Of a DNA stretch of 64,000 bases, positions 20,349-33,517 are shown piece by piece. Positions within the stretch are counted from its first letter, which is position 1; each line of letters opens with the position of its first letter. The position numbers and the translations under genes are program-made. The DNA is from Aegilops tauschii subsp. strangulata (lineage: Eukaryota > Streptophyta > Magnoliopsida > Poales > Poaceae): assembly GCF_002575655.3 (NCBI RefSeq), contig NC_053035.3, positions 499,378,601-499,442,600 of the forward strand, read 5' to 3'. The notes under the pieces were generated by a model, which saw only the letters and a program-made list of their open reading frames with translations, ran no database searches and had not been told where the DNA came from.

Positions 20349-23123
20349 AATTCCTGCTCGTCCTCAAGTAGGTAAATGATAAAAACAGAATTTTTGATGT
20401 GGAATGCTATTTGGCATAATTTCAATGTAATTCTCTTAATTGTGGTATGAATATTCAGATTCGAAAGATTCAAGATAAAAGTTTAATATTGACATAAAAG
20501 TAATAATACTTCAAGCATACTAACTAAGCAATTATGTCCTCTCAAAATAACTTGGCCAAAGAAAGTTCATCCCTACAAAATCATATAGTTTAGTCATGCT
20601 CCATTTTCGTCACACGAGAATGCTCTCATCATGCACAACTCCGATGACAAGCCAAGCAATTGTTTCATACTTTAGTAATCTCAATCTTTTTCAACCTTCA
20701 CGCAATACATGAGCGTGAGCCATCGATATAGCACTATGGGTGGAATAGAATATAGTGATGGGGGGTTATGTGGAGAAGACAAAAAAGGAGAAAGTCTCAC
20801 ATCAACGCGGCTAATCAATGAGCTATGGAGATGCTCATCGATTGATGTTAATGCAAGGAGTAGGGATTGCCATGCAACGGAAGCACTAGAGCTATAAATG
20901 CATGAAAACTCAACAAAAGAAACTAAGTGGGTGTGCATCCAACTTGCTTGCTCACGAAGACCTAGGGCATTTGAGGAAGCCCATTGTTGGAATATACAAG
21001 CCAAGGTCTATAATGAAAAATTCCCACTAGTATACGAAAGTGAAAAAACAAGAGACTCTATCATGAAGATCATGGTGCTACTTTGAAGCGCAAGTGTGGA
21101 AAAAGGATAGTAGCATTGTCCCTTTTTATTCTTTTTTTTGGCCTTTCTCTTTTTTTGGGGGGACAATGCTCTATGAATGATGATCATCACACTTCTATTT
21201 ATTTATAACTCAATGATTACAACTCGATACTAGAACAAAGTATGACTCTATATGAATGCCTCCGGCGGTATACCGGGATAGCAAGGAATCAAGAGTGACA
21301 TGTATGAAAAATTATGAACAGTGGCTTTGCCACAAATACGATGTCAACTACATGATCATGCAAAGCAATATGACAATGATGAGCGTGTCATAATAAACGG
21401 AACGGTGGAAAGTTGCTTGGCAATATATCTCGGAATGGCTATGGAAATGCCATAATAGGTAGGTATGGTGGCTGTTTTGAGGAAAATATAAGGAGGTTTA
21501 TGTGTGAAAGAGCGTATCATATCACGGGGTTTGGATGCACCGGCGAAGTTTGCACCAACTCTCAATGTGAGAAAGGGCAATGCACGGTACCGAAGAGGCT
21601 AGCAATGATGGAAGGGTAAGAGTGCATATAATCCATGGACTCAACATTAGTCATAAAGAACTCACATACTTATTGCAAAAATCTACAAGTCATCAAAAAC
21701 CAAGCACTACGCGCATGCTCCTAGGGGGATAGATTGGTAGGAAAAGACCATCGCTCGTCCCCGACCGCCACTCATAAGGAGGACAATCAAAGAACACCTC
21801 ATGTTTCAAATTTGTTACATAACGTTTACCATACGTGCATGCTACGGGACTTGCAAACTTCAACACAAGTATTTCTCAAATTCACAACTACTCAACTAGC
21901 ACAACTTTAATATCACTACCTCAATATCTCAAAACAATCATCAAGCATCAAACTTCTCTTAGCATTCAGCACACTCATAAGAAAGTTTTTTACTAGTCTT
22001 GAATACTTAACATATTAGGATTAATTTCCCAATTTAAACAAATTACCATGCTGTTTAAGACTCTCAAAATAATATAAGTGAAGCATGAGAGAATAATAGT
22101 TTCTATAAAACAAAACTACCGCCGTGCTCTAAAAGATATAAGTGAAGCACTAGAGCAAAAACTATATAGCTCAAAAGATATAAGTGAAGCGCATAGAGTA
22201 TTCTAATAAATTCTGAATCATGTGTGTCTCTCTCAAAAGGTGTGTACAGAAAAGATGATTGTGGTAAACTAAAAAGCAAATACTCAAATCATACAAGACG
22301 CTCCAAGCAAAACACATAACATTGGTGAATAAAAATATAGCTCCAAGTAAAGTTACCGATGGAAGTAGACGAAAGAGGGAATGCCTTCCGGGGCATCCCC
22401 AAGCTTTGGCTTTTTGGTGTCCTTAGATTATATTGGGATGACATGGGCATCCCCAAGCTTAGGCTCTTGCCACTCCTTGTTCCATAATCCATCAAATCTT
22501 TTACCCAAAACTTGAAAACTTCACAACACAAAACTTAACAGAAAATCTCGTGAGCTCCGTTAGGGAAAGAAAACAAAACACCACTTCAAGGTACTGTAAT
22601 GAACTCATTCTTTATTTATATTGGTGTTAAACCTACTTTATTCCAACTTCTCTATGGTTAATAAACTATTTTACTAGCCATAGATTCATCAAAATAAGCA
22701 AACAACACACGAAAAACAGAATCTGTCAAAAACAGAACAGTCTGTAGTAATCTGTAACTAACGCAAACTTCTGGAACTCCAAAAATTTACCCAAAATAGG
22801 ACGACCTATACAATTTGTTTATTGATCAGCAGCAATTGGAATCAATATTTTATCACGTTCTGGTGATTTTTAACAATTATTTTCGTGAACAGAAAGTTTC
22901 TGCAATTTTCAGCAAGATCAAATAACTATCATCCAAGAAGATCCTATAGGTTAAACTTGGCACAAACACTAATTAAAACATAAAAACAAATATAACCAGA
23001 GGCTAGATCACATATTTATTCCTAAACAGAAGCAAAAGGCAAAAAACTAAAAATAAAATTGGGTTGCCTCCCAACAAGCGCTATCGTTTAACGCCCTAGC
23101 TAGGCATAATAGCAAGGATAGAC
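20349..23123 (-). other. Non-coding internal region of gypsy B
   Basis: Only short frames occur here, with no polymerase motifs on either strand. AT-rich DNA fills the place where pol would normally lie. Confidence 0.6.
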
Positions 23124-24268
23124 CTAGGTATTGCCATCTTTGGTAGGCAATCCATAAGTGGCTCTCATGATAGATTCATAAGGTAATTTTATTTTCTTTC
23201 TAGGAAATTGTTCCATGCCTTTCCTCAACGGAAATTGGAATCTAATATTTCCTTCCTTCATATCGATAATTGCACCAATCGTTCTAAGGAAAGGTCTACC
23301 GAGAATAATCGGACATGAAGGATTGCAATCTATATCAAGAACAATAAAATCTACGGGCACATAATTCCTATTTGCAATAATAAGAACATCATTAATTCTT
23401 CCCATAGGTTTCTTAATGGTGGAATCCGCAAGGTGCAAGTTTAAAGAGCAATCATCAAAATCACGGAAACCTAGCAAATCGCACAAAGTTTTTGGGATCG
23501 TGGAAACACTAGCACCCAAATCACATAAAGCATAGCACTCATGATCTTTAATTTTAATTTTAATAGTAGGTTCCCACTCATCATAAAGTTTTCTAGGGAT
23601 AGAAACTTCCAACTCAAGTTTTTCTTCATAAGATTGCATCAAAGCATCAACGATATGTTTAGTAAAAGCTTTATGTTGGTTATAAGCATGTGGAGAATTT
23701 AGCAGGGATTGCAACAAGGAAATACAATCTATCAAAGAGCAATTATCATAATTAAATTCCTTGAAATCCAAAATAGTGGGTTCATTAATATCTAAGGTTT
23801 TGATCTCTTCAATCCCACTTTTACCAATTTTTGCATCAAGATCTAAAGACTCCGAATTTTTGGAACGCCTTCTAGGTAAAGGTGGATCATATTCAGTCCC
23901 ATCATTATCAAGATTCATATTGCAAAACAAAGATTTAATAGGGGACACATCAATAACTTTTAGATCTTCATCTTTATTTTCATAAAAATAATCCGGCTTA
24001 GCGGCCATCTTATTAACTAAGGTGGCCTGCTTATCCGAAACTTAAGCTATTAACTTCTCAAGATGAGCAATCTGAGATTTCAAACCATCAAATTCTTTAG
24101 ACATATCATCGAGCTCTTTATTCATATAACCATAAAGCTTTTTTGTTCTTTAAGCTCGTTTCTAAAGAAATTATTATGCTCAAAATGTAGGACCATAAAA
24201 CTCCTAACGTTGCTTTCGATCTCTTCTAACCTTTTAAGGTGAAGATCACCAAATCTAGGTAGAGTCAT
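23124..24268 (-). pseudogene. Gypsy B gag C-terminus and aspartic protease, interrupted
   Basis: A minus-strand frame (23124-24008, 294 residues) includes the retroviral-type protease motif CDLGASVSTIP and a downstream PIILGRPFLRT flap-like motif, as in Athila-lineage gag-protease. Upstream, a short frame beginning at the ATG at 24268 (MTLPRFGDL) covers the gag start and stops at 24122. Another stop separates it from the protease frame. No CCHC zinc knuckle was seen. The product would process gag in the particle; with broken gag it is probably inactive. Confidence 0.75.
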
Positions 24269-24430
24269 CGTGACAAGAAGCAAGCGAGAAAAAGCGAACG
24301 GAAAAGAGAGGGCGAATAAAACGGCAAAGGTGAAGTGGGGGAGAGGAAAACGAGAGGCAAATGGCAAATAATGTAATGCGGGAGAAAAGGGTTTGTGATG
24401 GGTACTTGGTATTTTGACTTTTGCGTAGAC

Positions 24431-24448
24431 TCCCCGGCAACGGCGCCA
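24431..24448 (-). other. Primer binding site of gypsy B (tRNA-Asp)
   Basis: The minus strand reads TGGCGCCGTTGCCGGGGA, the 18-base complement of the 3' end of plant tRNA-Asp. It lies 11 bases from the 5' LTR, typical of Athila-like gypsy elements. Confidence 0.85.
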
Positions 24449-24459
24449 GAAATCCTTCT

Positions 24460-24897
24460 TGCTACCTCTTGAGCACTGCGTTGGTTTTCCCTTGAAGGGG
24501 AAAGGGTGATGCAGCAAAGTAGCATAAGTATTTCCCTCAGTTTTTGAGAACCAAGGTATCAATCCAGTAGGAGGCCACGCACGAGTCCCTCGCACCTACA
24601 CAAACAAAAAAATCCTCGCAACCAACGCAATAAAGGGGTTGTCAATCCCTTCACGGTCACTTACGAGAGTGAGATCTGATAGAAATGATAAGATAATATT
24701 TTTGGTATTTTTATGATAAAGATGCAAAGTAAAGAAAGCAAAATAAAGACGACACTAGAAATAACTTGTTGATGGGAGATTAATATGATGGAAAATAGAC
24801 CCGGGGGCCATAGGTTTCACTAGTGGCTTCTCTCATGAGCATAAGTATTACGGTGGGTGAACAAATTACTGTTGAGCAATTGATAGAATGGAGCATA
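24460..24897 (-). repeat. Gypsy B 5' LTR, inner part
   Basis: This part abuts the primer site. It is interrupted at 24897 by copia C; the remaining 1,151 bp of the LTR is at 33518-34668. Confidence 0.92.
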
Positions 24898-26679
24898 TGT
24901 AGGGGAACGTAGCAGAAATTCAAAATTTTCTACGCATCACCAAGATCAATCTATGGAGTACTCTAGCAACGAGGGGAAGGGGAGTGGATCTACATACCCT
25001 TGTAGATCGCGATGCGGAAGCATTGCAAGAACGCGGATGAGGGAGTCGTACTCGTAGCGATTCAGATCGCGGTTGATTCCGATCTAAGCACCGAAGAACG
25101 GTGCCTCCGCGTTCAACACACGTGCAGCCCGGTGACGTCTCCCACGCCTTGATCCAGCAAGGAGAGAGGGAGAGGTTGGGGAAGACTCCATCCAGCAGCA
25201 ACATGACGGCATGGTGGTGGTGGGGGAGCGTGGCAATCCCGTAGGGCTTCGCCAAGCACCGCGGGAGAGGAGGAGGGAGAGGGGTAGGGCTGCACCGAAA
25301 GAGAGACGTTCTCGTGTGTCTTGGGCAGCCCAAACCTCAACTATATATAGGGGGGAGGGGGCTGCCCCCCCCTTAGGGTTTCCACCCCCAAGAGGAGGCG
25401 GCCAGCCCTAGATCCCATCAAGGGGGGCGGCCAAGGGGAGGAGAGGGGGGGCGCCCCACTAGATGGGCCCTAAGGCCCATCTGGACCTAGGGTTTGCCCC
25501 CTCCCACTCTCCCATGCGCCTTGGGCCTTGGTGGGGGGGCGCACCAGCCCACCTGGGGCTGATCCCCTCCCACACTTGGCCCACGCAGCCTTCTGGGGCT
25601 GGTGGCCCCACTTGGTGGACCCCCGGGACCCTCCCGGTGGTCCCGGTACATTACCGATTTCACCCAAAACTTTTCCGGTGACCAAAACAGGACTTCCCAT
25701 ATATAAATCTTTACCTCCGGACCATTCCGGAACTCCTCGTGACGTCCGGGATCTCATCCGGGACTCCGAACAACATTCGGTAACCATGAACATACTTTCC
25801 CTATAACCCTAGCGTCATCGAACCTTAAGCGTGTAGACCCTACGGGTTCGGGAACCATGCAGACATGACCGAGACGTTCTCCGGTCAATAACCAACAGCG
25901 GGATCTGGATACCCATGTTGGCTCCCACATGTTCCACGATGATCTCATCGGATGAACCACGATGTCGGGGATTCAATCAATCCCGTATGCAATTCCCTTT
26001 GTCTAACGGTATGTTACTTGCCCGAGATTCGATCGTCGGTATCCCTATACCTTGTTCAATCTCGTTACCGGCAAGTCTCTTTACTCGTTCCGTAACTCAC
26101 ATCATCCCGTGATCAACTCCTTGGTCACATTGTGCACATTATGATGATGTCCTACCGAGTGGGCCCAGAGATACCTCTCCGTTTACACGGAGTGACAAAT
26201 CCCAGTCTCGATTCGTGCCAACCCAACAGACACTTTCGGAGATACCCGTAGTGCACCTTTATAGCCACCCAGTTACGTTGTGACGTTTGGCACACCCAAA
26301 GCATTCCTACGGTATCCGGGAGTTGCACAATCTCATGGTCTAAGGAAATGATACTTGACATTAGAAAAGCTCTGAGCAAACGAACTACACGATCTTGTGC
26401 TAGGCTTAGGATTGGGTCTTGTCCATCACATCATTCTCCTAATGATGTGATCCCGTTATCAACGACATCCAATGTCCATGGTCAGGAAACCGTAACCATC
26501 TATTGATCAACGAGCTAGTCAACTAGAGGCTTACTAGGGACATGGTGTTGTCTATGTATCCACACATGTATCTGAGTTTCCTATCAATACAATTCTATCA
26601 TGGATAATAAACAATTATCATGAACAAGGAAATATAATAATAACCTATTTATTATTGCCTCTAGGGCATATTTCCAACA
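24898..26679 (-). repeat. Copia C 3' LTR
   Basis: This 1,782-bp LTR is nearly identical to 31728-33512. By eye I count about twenty substitutions and a few indels. It is followed by GTCTCCCACTTG, the minus-strand polypurine tract CAAGTGGGAGAC. Confidence 0.93.
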
Positions 26680-29600
26680 GTCTCCCACTTGCACTAGAGT
26701 CAATAATCTAGTTCACATCACCATGTGATTAACACTGACAGGTCACATCACCATGTGACCAACATCCAAAGAGTTTACTAGAGTCATCAATCTAGTTCAC
26801 ATCTCTATGTGATTAACACTCAATGAGTTCTGGTTTGATCATGTTATGCTTGTGAGAGAGGTTATTTAGTCAACGGGTCTGAACCTTTCAGATCCGTGTG
26901 TGCTTTACGAATATCTATGTCATCTTGTGGATGCTACCACGCGCTATTTGGAGCCATTTCAAATGATTGCTCTACTATACGAATCCGGTTTACTACTCAG
27001 AGTCATCCGGATTAGTGTCAAAGTTCGCATCGACGTAACCCTTTACGACGAACTCCTTTTCACCTCCATAATCGAGAAAATTCCTTAGTCCACTAGGTAC
27101 TAAGGATAAGTTCGACCGCTGTCATGTGATCCATTCCCGGATCACTATTGCACCCCTTGACCAACTCATGGCAAGGCACACTTCATGTGCGGTACGCAGC
27201 ATAGCATACTGTAGAGCCTACGTCTAAAGCATAGGGGACGACCTTCGTCCTTTCTCTCTCTTCTGCTGTGGTCAGGTCTTGAGTCTTACTCAATACTCAC
27301 ACCTTGTAACACAGCCAAGAACTCCTTCTTTGCTGATCTATTTTGAACTCTTTCAAAATCATGTCAAGGTGTGCGTTCTTTGAAAGTATCATCGGGCGTC
27401 TTGATCTATCTCTATAGATCTTGATGCCCAATATGTAAGCAGCTTTTATCCAGGTCTTCCTTTGAAAAACTCCTTTCAGACAACCCTTTATGCTTTCCAG
27501 AAATTTTACATCATTTCGGATCAACAATATGTCATTCACATATACTTATCAGAAATGTTGTAGCGCTCCCACTCACTTTATTGGAAATACAAGTTTCTAA
27601 TAAACTTTGTATAAACCCAAAAACTTTGATCACTCCATCAAAGTGTATATTCTGACTCCGAGATGCTTGCTCTAATCCATGGAAGGATCGCTGGAGCTAG
27701 CATACATCTTAGCATCCTTAGGATCGACAAAACCTTTCTGATTGTATCACATACAACCTTTCCTTACGAAAACTGGTAAGGAAACTTGTTTTGACATCCA
27801 TCTGCCAGATTTCATAAATGCAGCTAATGCTAACATGATTCCGACGGACTTAAGCATCGCTACGGATGAGAAAATCTCATCGTAGTCAACTCCTTGAACT
27901 TGTGGAAATACTCTCTGCCACAAGTCGAGCTTCATAGACGGTAACATTACCGTCCATGTCCGTCTTCTTCTTAAAGATCCATTTATCTCAGATTTCATGG
28001 CTTCTAACCATTTGTCGGAATATGGGCCCACCATCGCTTCTCCATAGCTCATAGGTTCATCGTTGTCCAACAACATGACTTCCAAGACAGGATCACGTAC
28101 TACTCTGAAGTATTACGCATCCTCGTCGTCCTACGGGGTTTGGTAGTGACTTGATCCAAAGTTTCATGATCACTATCATAAGCTTCCACTTCAATTGGTA
28201 TAGGTGCCACAGGAACAACTTCCTGTGCCCTGCTACACACTAGTTGAAGTGACGGTTCAATAACCTTATCAAGTCTCCACCATCCTCCCACTCAATTCTT
28301 TCGAGAGAAACTTTTCCTCGAGAAAGGAACCGTTTCTAGAAGCAATTACTTTTGCTTCCAGATCTGAAATAGGAGGTATACCCAACTGTTTTGGGTATTC
28401 TTATGAAGATGCATTTATCCGCTTTGGGTTCGAGCTTATCAGCCTGAAACTTTTTCACATAAGCATCGTAGCCCCAAACTTTTAAGAAACGACAACTTAG
28501 GTTTCTCTAAACGGTGTCGTCTCAACGGAATTGCGTGGTGCCCCTTTTAAAGTGAATGCGGTTGTCTCTAATGCCTAACCCATAAACGATAGTGGTTATT
28601 CGATAAGAAACATCATGGTATGCACCATATCCAATAGGGTGTAGTTATGATGTTCGGACACACCATCACACTATGGTGTTCCAGGCGGTATTAATTGTGA
28701 AACACTTTCCACAATGTCTTAATCGTGTGCCAAACTCATAACTCAGATACTCATCTCTATGATCATATCACAGACATTTTATCCTCTTGTCACGACGATC
28801 TTCAACTTCACTCTGAAATTACTTGAACCTTTCAATAATTCAGACTTGTGTTTCATCAAGTAAATACACTCAGCATCTACTCAAATCATCTGTGAAGTAA
28901 GAACATAACGATATCCACTGCATGCCTCAGCACTCATTGTACTGCATACATCAAATGTATTACTTCCAACAAGTTGCTCTCTTGTTCCATCTTACTGAAA
29001 ACAAGGCTTTTCAGTCATCTTGCCCATGTGGTATGATTTGCATGTCTCAAGTGATTCAAAATCAAGTGAGTCCAAACGATCCATCTGCATGGAGTTTCTT
29101 CATGCATATATACCAATAGACATGGTTCGCATGTCTCAATCTTTTCAAAAACGAGTGAGTCCAAAGATCCATCTACATGGAGCTTCTTCATGCGTTCTAT
29201 ACCAATATGACTCAAATGGCAGTGCCACAAGTATGTGGTACTATCATTACTATTTTTTATATCTTTTGGCACGAACATGTGTATCACTACGATCGAGATT
29301 CATTTTAGGTGCAAGACCATTGAAGGTATTATTCAAATAAACAGAGTAACCATTATTCTCCTTCAATGAATAACCGTATTGCGATAAACATAATCCAATC
29401 ATGCTCAACGCAAACACCAAATCTCGATGGTAGAGGGAGCATGCGATGCTTGATCACATCAACCTTGGAAACACTTCCAACACATATCGTCATCTCACCT
29501 TTAGCTAGTCTCCGTTTATTCCGCAGCTTTTATTTCGAGTTACTAACACTTAGCAACCGAGCCGGTATCTAATACCCTAGTGCTGCTAGGAGTACTAGTA

Positions 29601-31713
29601 AAGTATACATTCATATAACGTATATCCAATATACTTCTGTCGACCTTGCCCGCCTTCTCATCTACCAAGTATCTAGGGTAGTACTGCTTCAGTGACCGTT
29701 CCCCTCATTACAGAAGCACTTAGTCTCGGGTTTGGGTTCAACCTTGGGATTCTTCACTAGAGCAGCAAACGATTTGCTGTTTCATGAAGTATCCCTTTTG
29801 CCCTTGCCCTTCTAGAAACTAGTGGTTTTACTAACCATCAACAATTGATGCTCCTTCTTGATTTCTACTTTCGCGGTGTCAAACATCGCGAGTTGCTCAA
29901 GGATCATCATCTGTCCTTTGATATTTATAGTTCATCACGAAGCTCTACTAGCTTGGTGGCAGTGACTATGGAGAACCATCACTATCTCATCTGGAAGATT
30001 AACTCCCACTCGATTCAAGCGATTGTGGCACTCAGACAATCTGAGCACATGCTCAACGATTGAGCTTTTCTCCCTTAGTCTGCAAGCTTAAGAAACTTGT
30101 CAGAGGTCTCATACCTCTTGACGTGGGCACTAGTCTGAAATCCCAATTTCAGTCTTCAGAACATCTCATATGTTCTGCGACGTTTCACAAACGTCTTTGG
30201 TGCCACAATTCTAAACCATTAGAACTATCACATAGTCATCAAAACGTGTATGTCAGATGTTTCGCAACATCTACAGACGTCGCTGAGGTTCAGCACACCG
30301 AGCGGTGCATTAAGGACATAAGCCTTCTGTGCAGCAATGAGGACAATCCTCAGTTTACGGACCTAGTCCGCATAATTGCTACTACCAACTTTCAACTAAA
30401 TTTTCTCTAGGAACATATCTTAAACAGTAGAACTAAAGCGAAAGTTATGACATAATTTGCAAAGACTTTTGACTATGTTCATGATAATTAAGTTCATCTG
30501 ATTAATGAACTCCCACTCAGATAGACATCCCTCTAGTCATCTAAGTGATACATGATCCGAGTCAAACTAGGCCGTGTCCGATCATCACGTGAGACGGACT
30601 AGTCATTATCGGTGAACATCTCCATGTTGATCGTATTTGCTATACGACTCATGTTCGACCTTTCGGTCTCTTGTGTTCCGAGGCCATGTCTGTACATGCT
30701 AGGCTCGTCAAGTGAACCCAAGTGTATTGCGTGTGTTCCGAGGCCATGTCTGTACATGCTAGGCTCGTCAACACCCGTTGTATTCGAACGTTAGAATCTA
30801 TCACACCCGATCATCACGTGGTGCTTCGAAACAACGAACCTTCGCAACGGTGCACAGTTAGGGGGAACACTTCTCTTGAAATTTTATAAGGGATCATCTT
30901 ACTTACTACCGTCGTTCTAAGCAAATAAGATGCATAACATGATAAACATCACATGCAATCAAATAGTGACATGATATGGCCAATATCATTTTGCTCCTTT
31001 GATCTCCATCTTCGGGGCACCATGATCATCTTTGTCACTGGCATGACACCATGATCTCCATCATTGTGTCTTCATGAAGTTGTCACGCCAACGATTACTT
31101 CTACTTCTATGGCTAACGCGCTTAGAAATAAAGTAAAGTAATTTACATGGCGTTATTCAATGACACGCAGGTCATACAAAAAATAAAGACAACTCCTATG
31201 GCTCCTGCCGGTTGTCATACTCATCGACATGCAAGTCGTGATTCCTATTACAAGAACATGATCAATCTCATACATCACATATATCATTCATCACATCTTC
31301 TGGCCATATCACATCACAAGGCACATGCTGCAAAAACAAGTTAGACGTCCTCTAATTGTTGTTGCAAGTTTTTACGTGGCTTGTATAGGTTTCTAGCAAG
31401 AACGTTTCTTACCTACGTAAAACCACAACGTGATATGCCAATTTCTATTTACCCTTCATAAGGACCCTTTTCATCGAATCCGTTCCGACTAAAGTGGGAG
31501 AGACAGACACCCGCTAGCCACCTTATGCATCTAGTGCATGTCAGTCGGTGGAACCTGTCTCACGTAAGCGTACGTGTAAGGTCGGTCCGGGCCGCTTCAT
31601 CCCACAATGCCGCCGAAACAAGATAAGACTAGTAGCGGCAAGAAGAATTGGCAACATCGACGCCCACAACTACTTTGTGTTCTACTCGTGCATAGAAACT
31701 ACGCATAGACCTA
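26680..31713 (-). pseudogene. Copia C gag-pol remnant with many stops and frameshifts
   Basis: Pieces of a BARE-type polyprotein can be traced on the minus strand. Pol fragments include MNDILLIRND...AAYILGIKIYRDRS (27297-27539, reverse transcriptase) and GVDYDEIFSSVAMLKSV (27747-28085). A pre-integrase WHCHLSHIGIERMKKLH segment occurs at about 29015-29287, and gag-like sequence at about 29850-30410. No frame exceeds about 115 codons and the gag start is missing, so the element cannot encode its own replication proteins. Confidence 0.85.
30672..30771. repeat. 60-bp tandem duplication in the copia C leader
   Basis: A block starting TGTGTTCCGAGGCCATGTCT and ending GCTCGTCAA occurs at 30672 and again at 30732. 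The related leader of element A (about 39418-39460) has a single copy. Confidence 0.85.
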
Positions 31714-31726
31714 GCTCATGATGCCA
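31714..31726 (-). other. Primer binding site of copia C (degenerate Met-tRNA type)
   Basis: The minus strand reads TGGCATCATGAGC one base inside the 5' LTR, a slightly altered form of the copia primer site TGGTATCAGAGC. Confidence 0.7.
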
Positions 31727-31727
31727 C

Positions 31728-33512
31728 TGTAGGGGAACGTAGCAGAAATTCAAAATTTTCTACGCATCACCAAGATCAATCTACGGAGTACTCTAGCAAC
31801 GAGGGGAAGGGGAGTGGATCTACATACCCTTGTAGATCGCGATGCGGAAGCAATGCAAGAACGCGGATGAGGGAGTCGTACTCGTAGCGATTCAGATCGC
31901 GGTTGATTCCGATCTAAGCACCGAAGAACGGTGCCTCCGCGTTCAACACACGTGCAGCCCGGTGACGTCTCCCACGCCTTGATCCAGCAAGGAGAGAGGG
32001 AGAGGTTGGGGAAGACTCCATCCAGCAGCAACACGATGGCATGGTGGTGGTGGAGGAGCGTGGCAATCCCGCAGGGCTTCGCCAAGCACCGCGGGAGAGG
32101 AGGAGGAGGGAGAGGGGTAGGGCTGCACCAAAAGAGAGACGTTCTCGTGTGTCTTGGGCAGCCCAAACCTCAACTATATATAGGGGGGGAGGGGGCTGCG
32201 CCCCCCTTAGGGTTTCCACCCCCAAGAGGAGGCGGCCAGCCCTAGATCCCATCAAGGGGGGCGGCCAAGGGGAGGAGAGGGGGGGCGCCCCACTAGATGG
32301 GCCCTAAGGCCCATCTGGACCTAGGGTTTGCCCCCTCCCACTCTCCCATGCGCCTTGGGCCTTGGTGGGGGGCGCACCAGCCCACCTGGGGCTGGTCCCC
32401 TCCCACACTTGGCCCACGCAGCCTTCTGGGGCTGGTGGCCCCACTTGGTGGACCCCCGGGACCCTCCCGGTGGTCCCGGTACATTACCGATTTCACCCGA
32501 AACTTTTCCGGTGACCAAAACAGGACTTCCCATATATAAATCTTTACCTCCGGACCATTCCGGAAATCCTCGTGACGTTCGGGATCTCATCCGGGACTCC
32601 GAACAACATTCGGTAACCACGTACATACTTTCCCTATAACCCTAGCGTCATCGAACCTTAAGCGTGTAGACCCTACGGGTTCGGGAACCATGCAGACATG
32701 ACCGAGACGTTCTCCGGTCAATAACCAACAGCGGGATCTGGATACCCATGTTGGCTCCCACATGTTCCACGATGATCTCATCGGATGAACCACGATGTCG
32801 GGGATTCAATCAATCCCGTATGCAATTCCCTTTGTCTAACGGTATGTTACTTGCCCGAGATTCGATCGTCGGTATCCCTATACCTTGTTCAATCTCGTTA
32901 CCGGCAAGTCTCTTTACTCGTTCCGTAACTCACATCATCCCGTGATCAACTCCTTGGTCACATTGTGCACATTATGATGATGTCCTACCGAGTGGGCCCA
33001 GAGATACCTCTCCGTTTACACGGAGTGACAAATCCCAGTCTCGATTCGTGCCAACCCAACAGACACTTTCGGAGATACCCGTAGTGCACCTTTATAGCCA
33101 CCCAGTTACGTTGTGACGTTTGGCACACCCAAAGCATTCCTACGGTATCCGGGAGTTGCACAATCTCATGGTCTAAGGAAATGATACTTGACATTGGAAA
33201 AGCTCTGAGCAAACGAACTACACGATCTTGTGCTAGGCTTAGGATTGGGTCTTGTCCATCACATCATTCTCCTAATGATGTGATCCCGTTATCAACGACA
33301 TCCAATGTCCATGGTCAGGAAACCGTAACCATCTATTGATCAACGAGCTAGTCAACTAGAGGCTTACTAGGGACATGGTGTTGTCTATGTATCCACACAT
33401 GTATCTGAGTTTCCTATCAATACAATTCTAGCATGGATAATAAACGATTATCATGAACAAGGAAATATAATAATAACCTATTTATTATTGCCTCTAGGGC
33501 ATATTTCCAACA
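31728..33512 (-). repeat. Copia C 5' LTR
   Basis: This 1,785-bp LTR is complete, with TG...CA ends, and is the partner of 24898-26679. It includes the TATATATAG box near 32175 that, on the minus strand, would sit in the U3 promoter region. Confidence 0.93.
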
Positions 33513-33517
33513 ACATA

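Larger units (their letters stand above)
24898..33512 (-). mobile_element. Copia element C (Angela-like), young LTRs, decayed interior
   Basis: Two complete LTRs (24898-26679 and 31728-33512) enclose a 5,048-bp interior. The TSD is GCATA (24893-24897) and ACATA (33513-33517), one base different. Read on the minus strand, the LTR starts TGTTGGAAATATGCCC and ends CGTTCCCCTACA. It is inserted in the 5' LTR of gypsy B, so it is the youngest layer of the nest. Confidence 0.95.

Noticed and set aside
24122..24595. 157-codon minus-strand frame spanning the gypsy B LTR edge
   Set aside because: Its first half lies in the LTR and primer site. Only the part from the ATG at 24268 is plausible gag.
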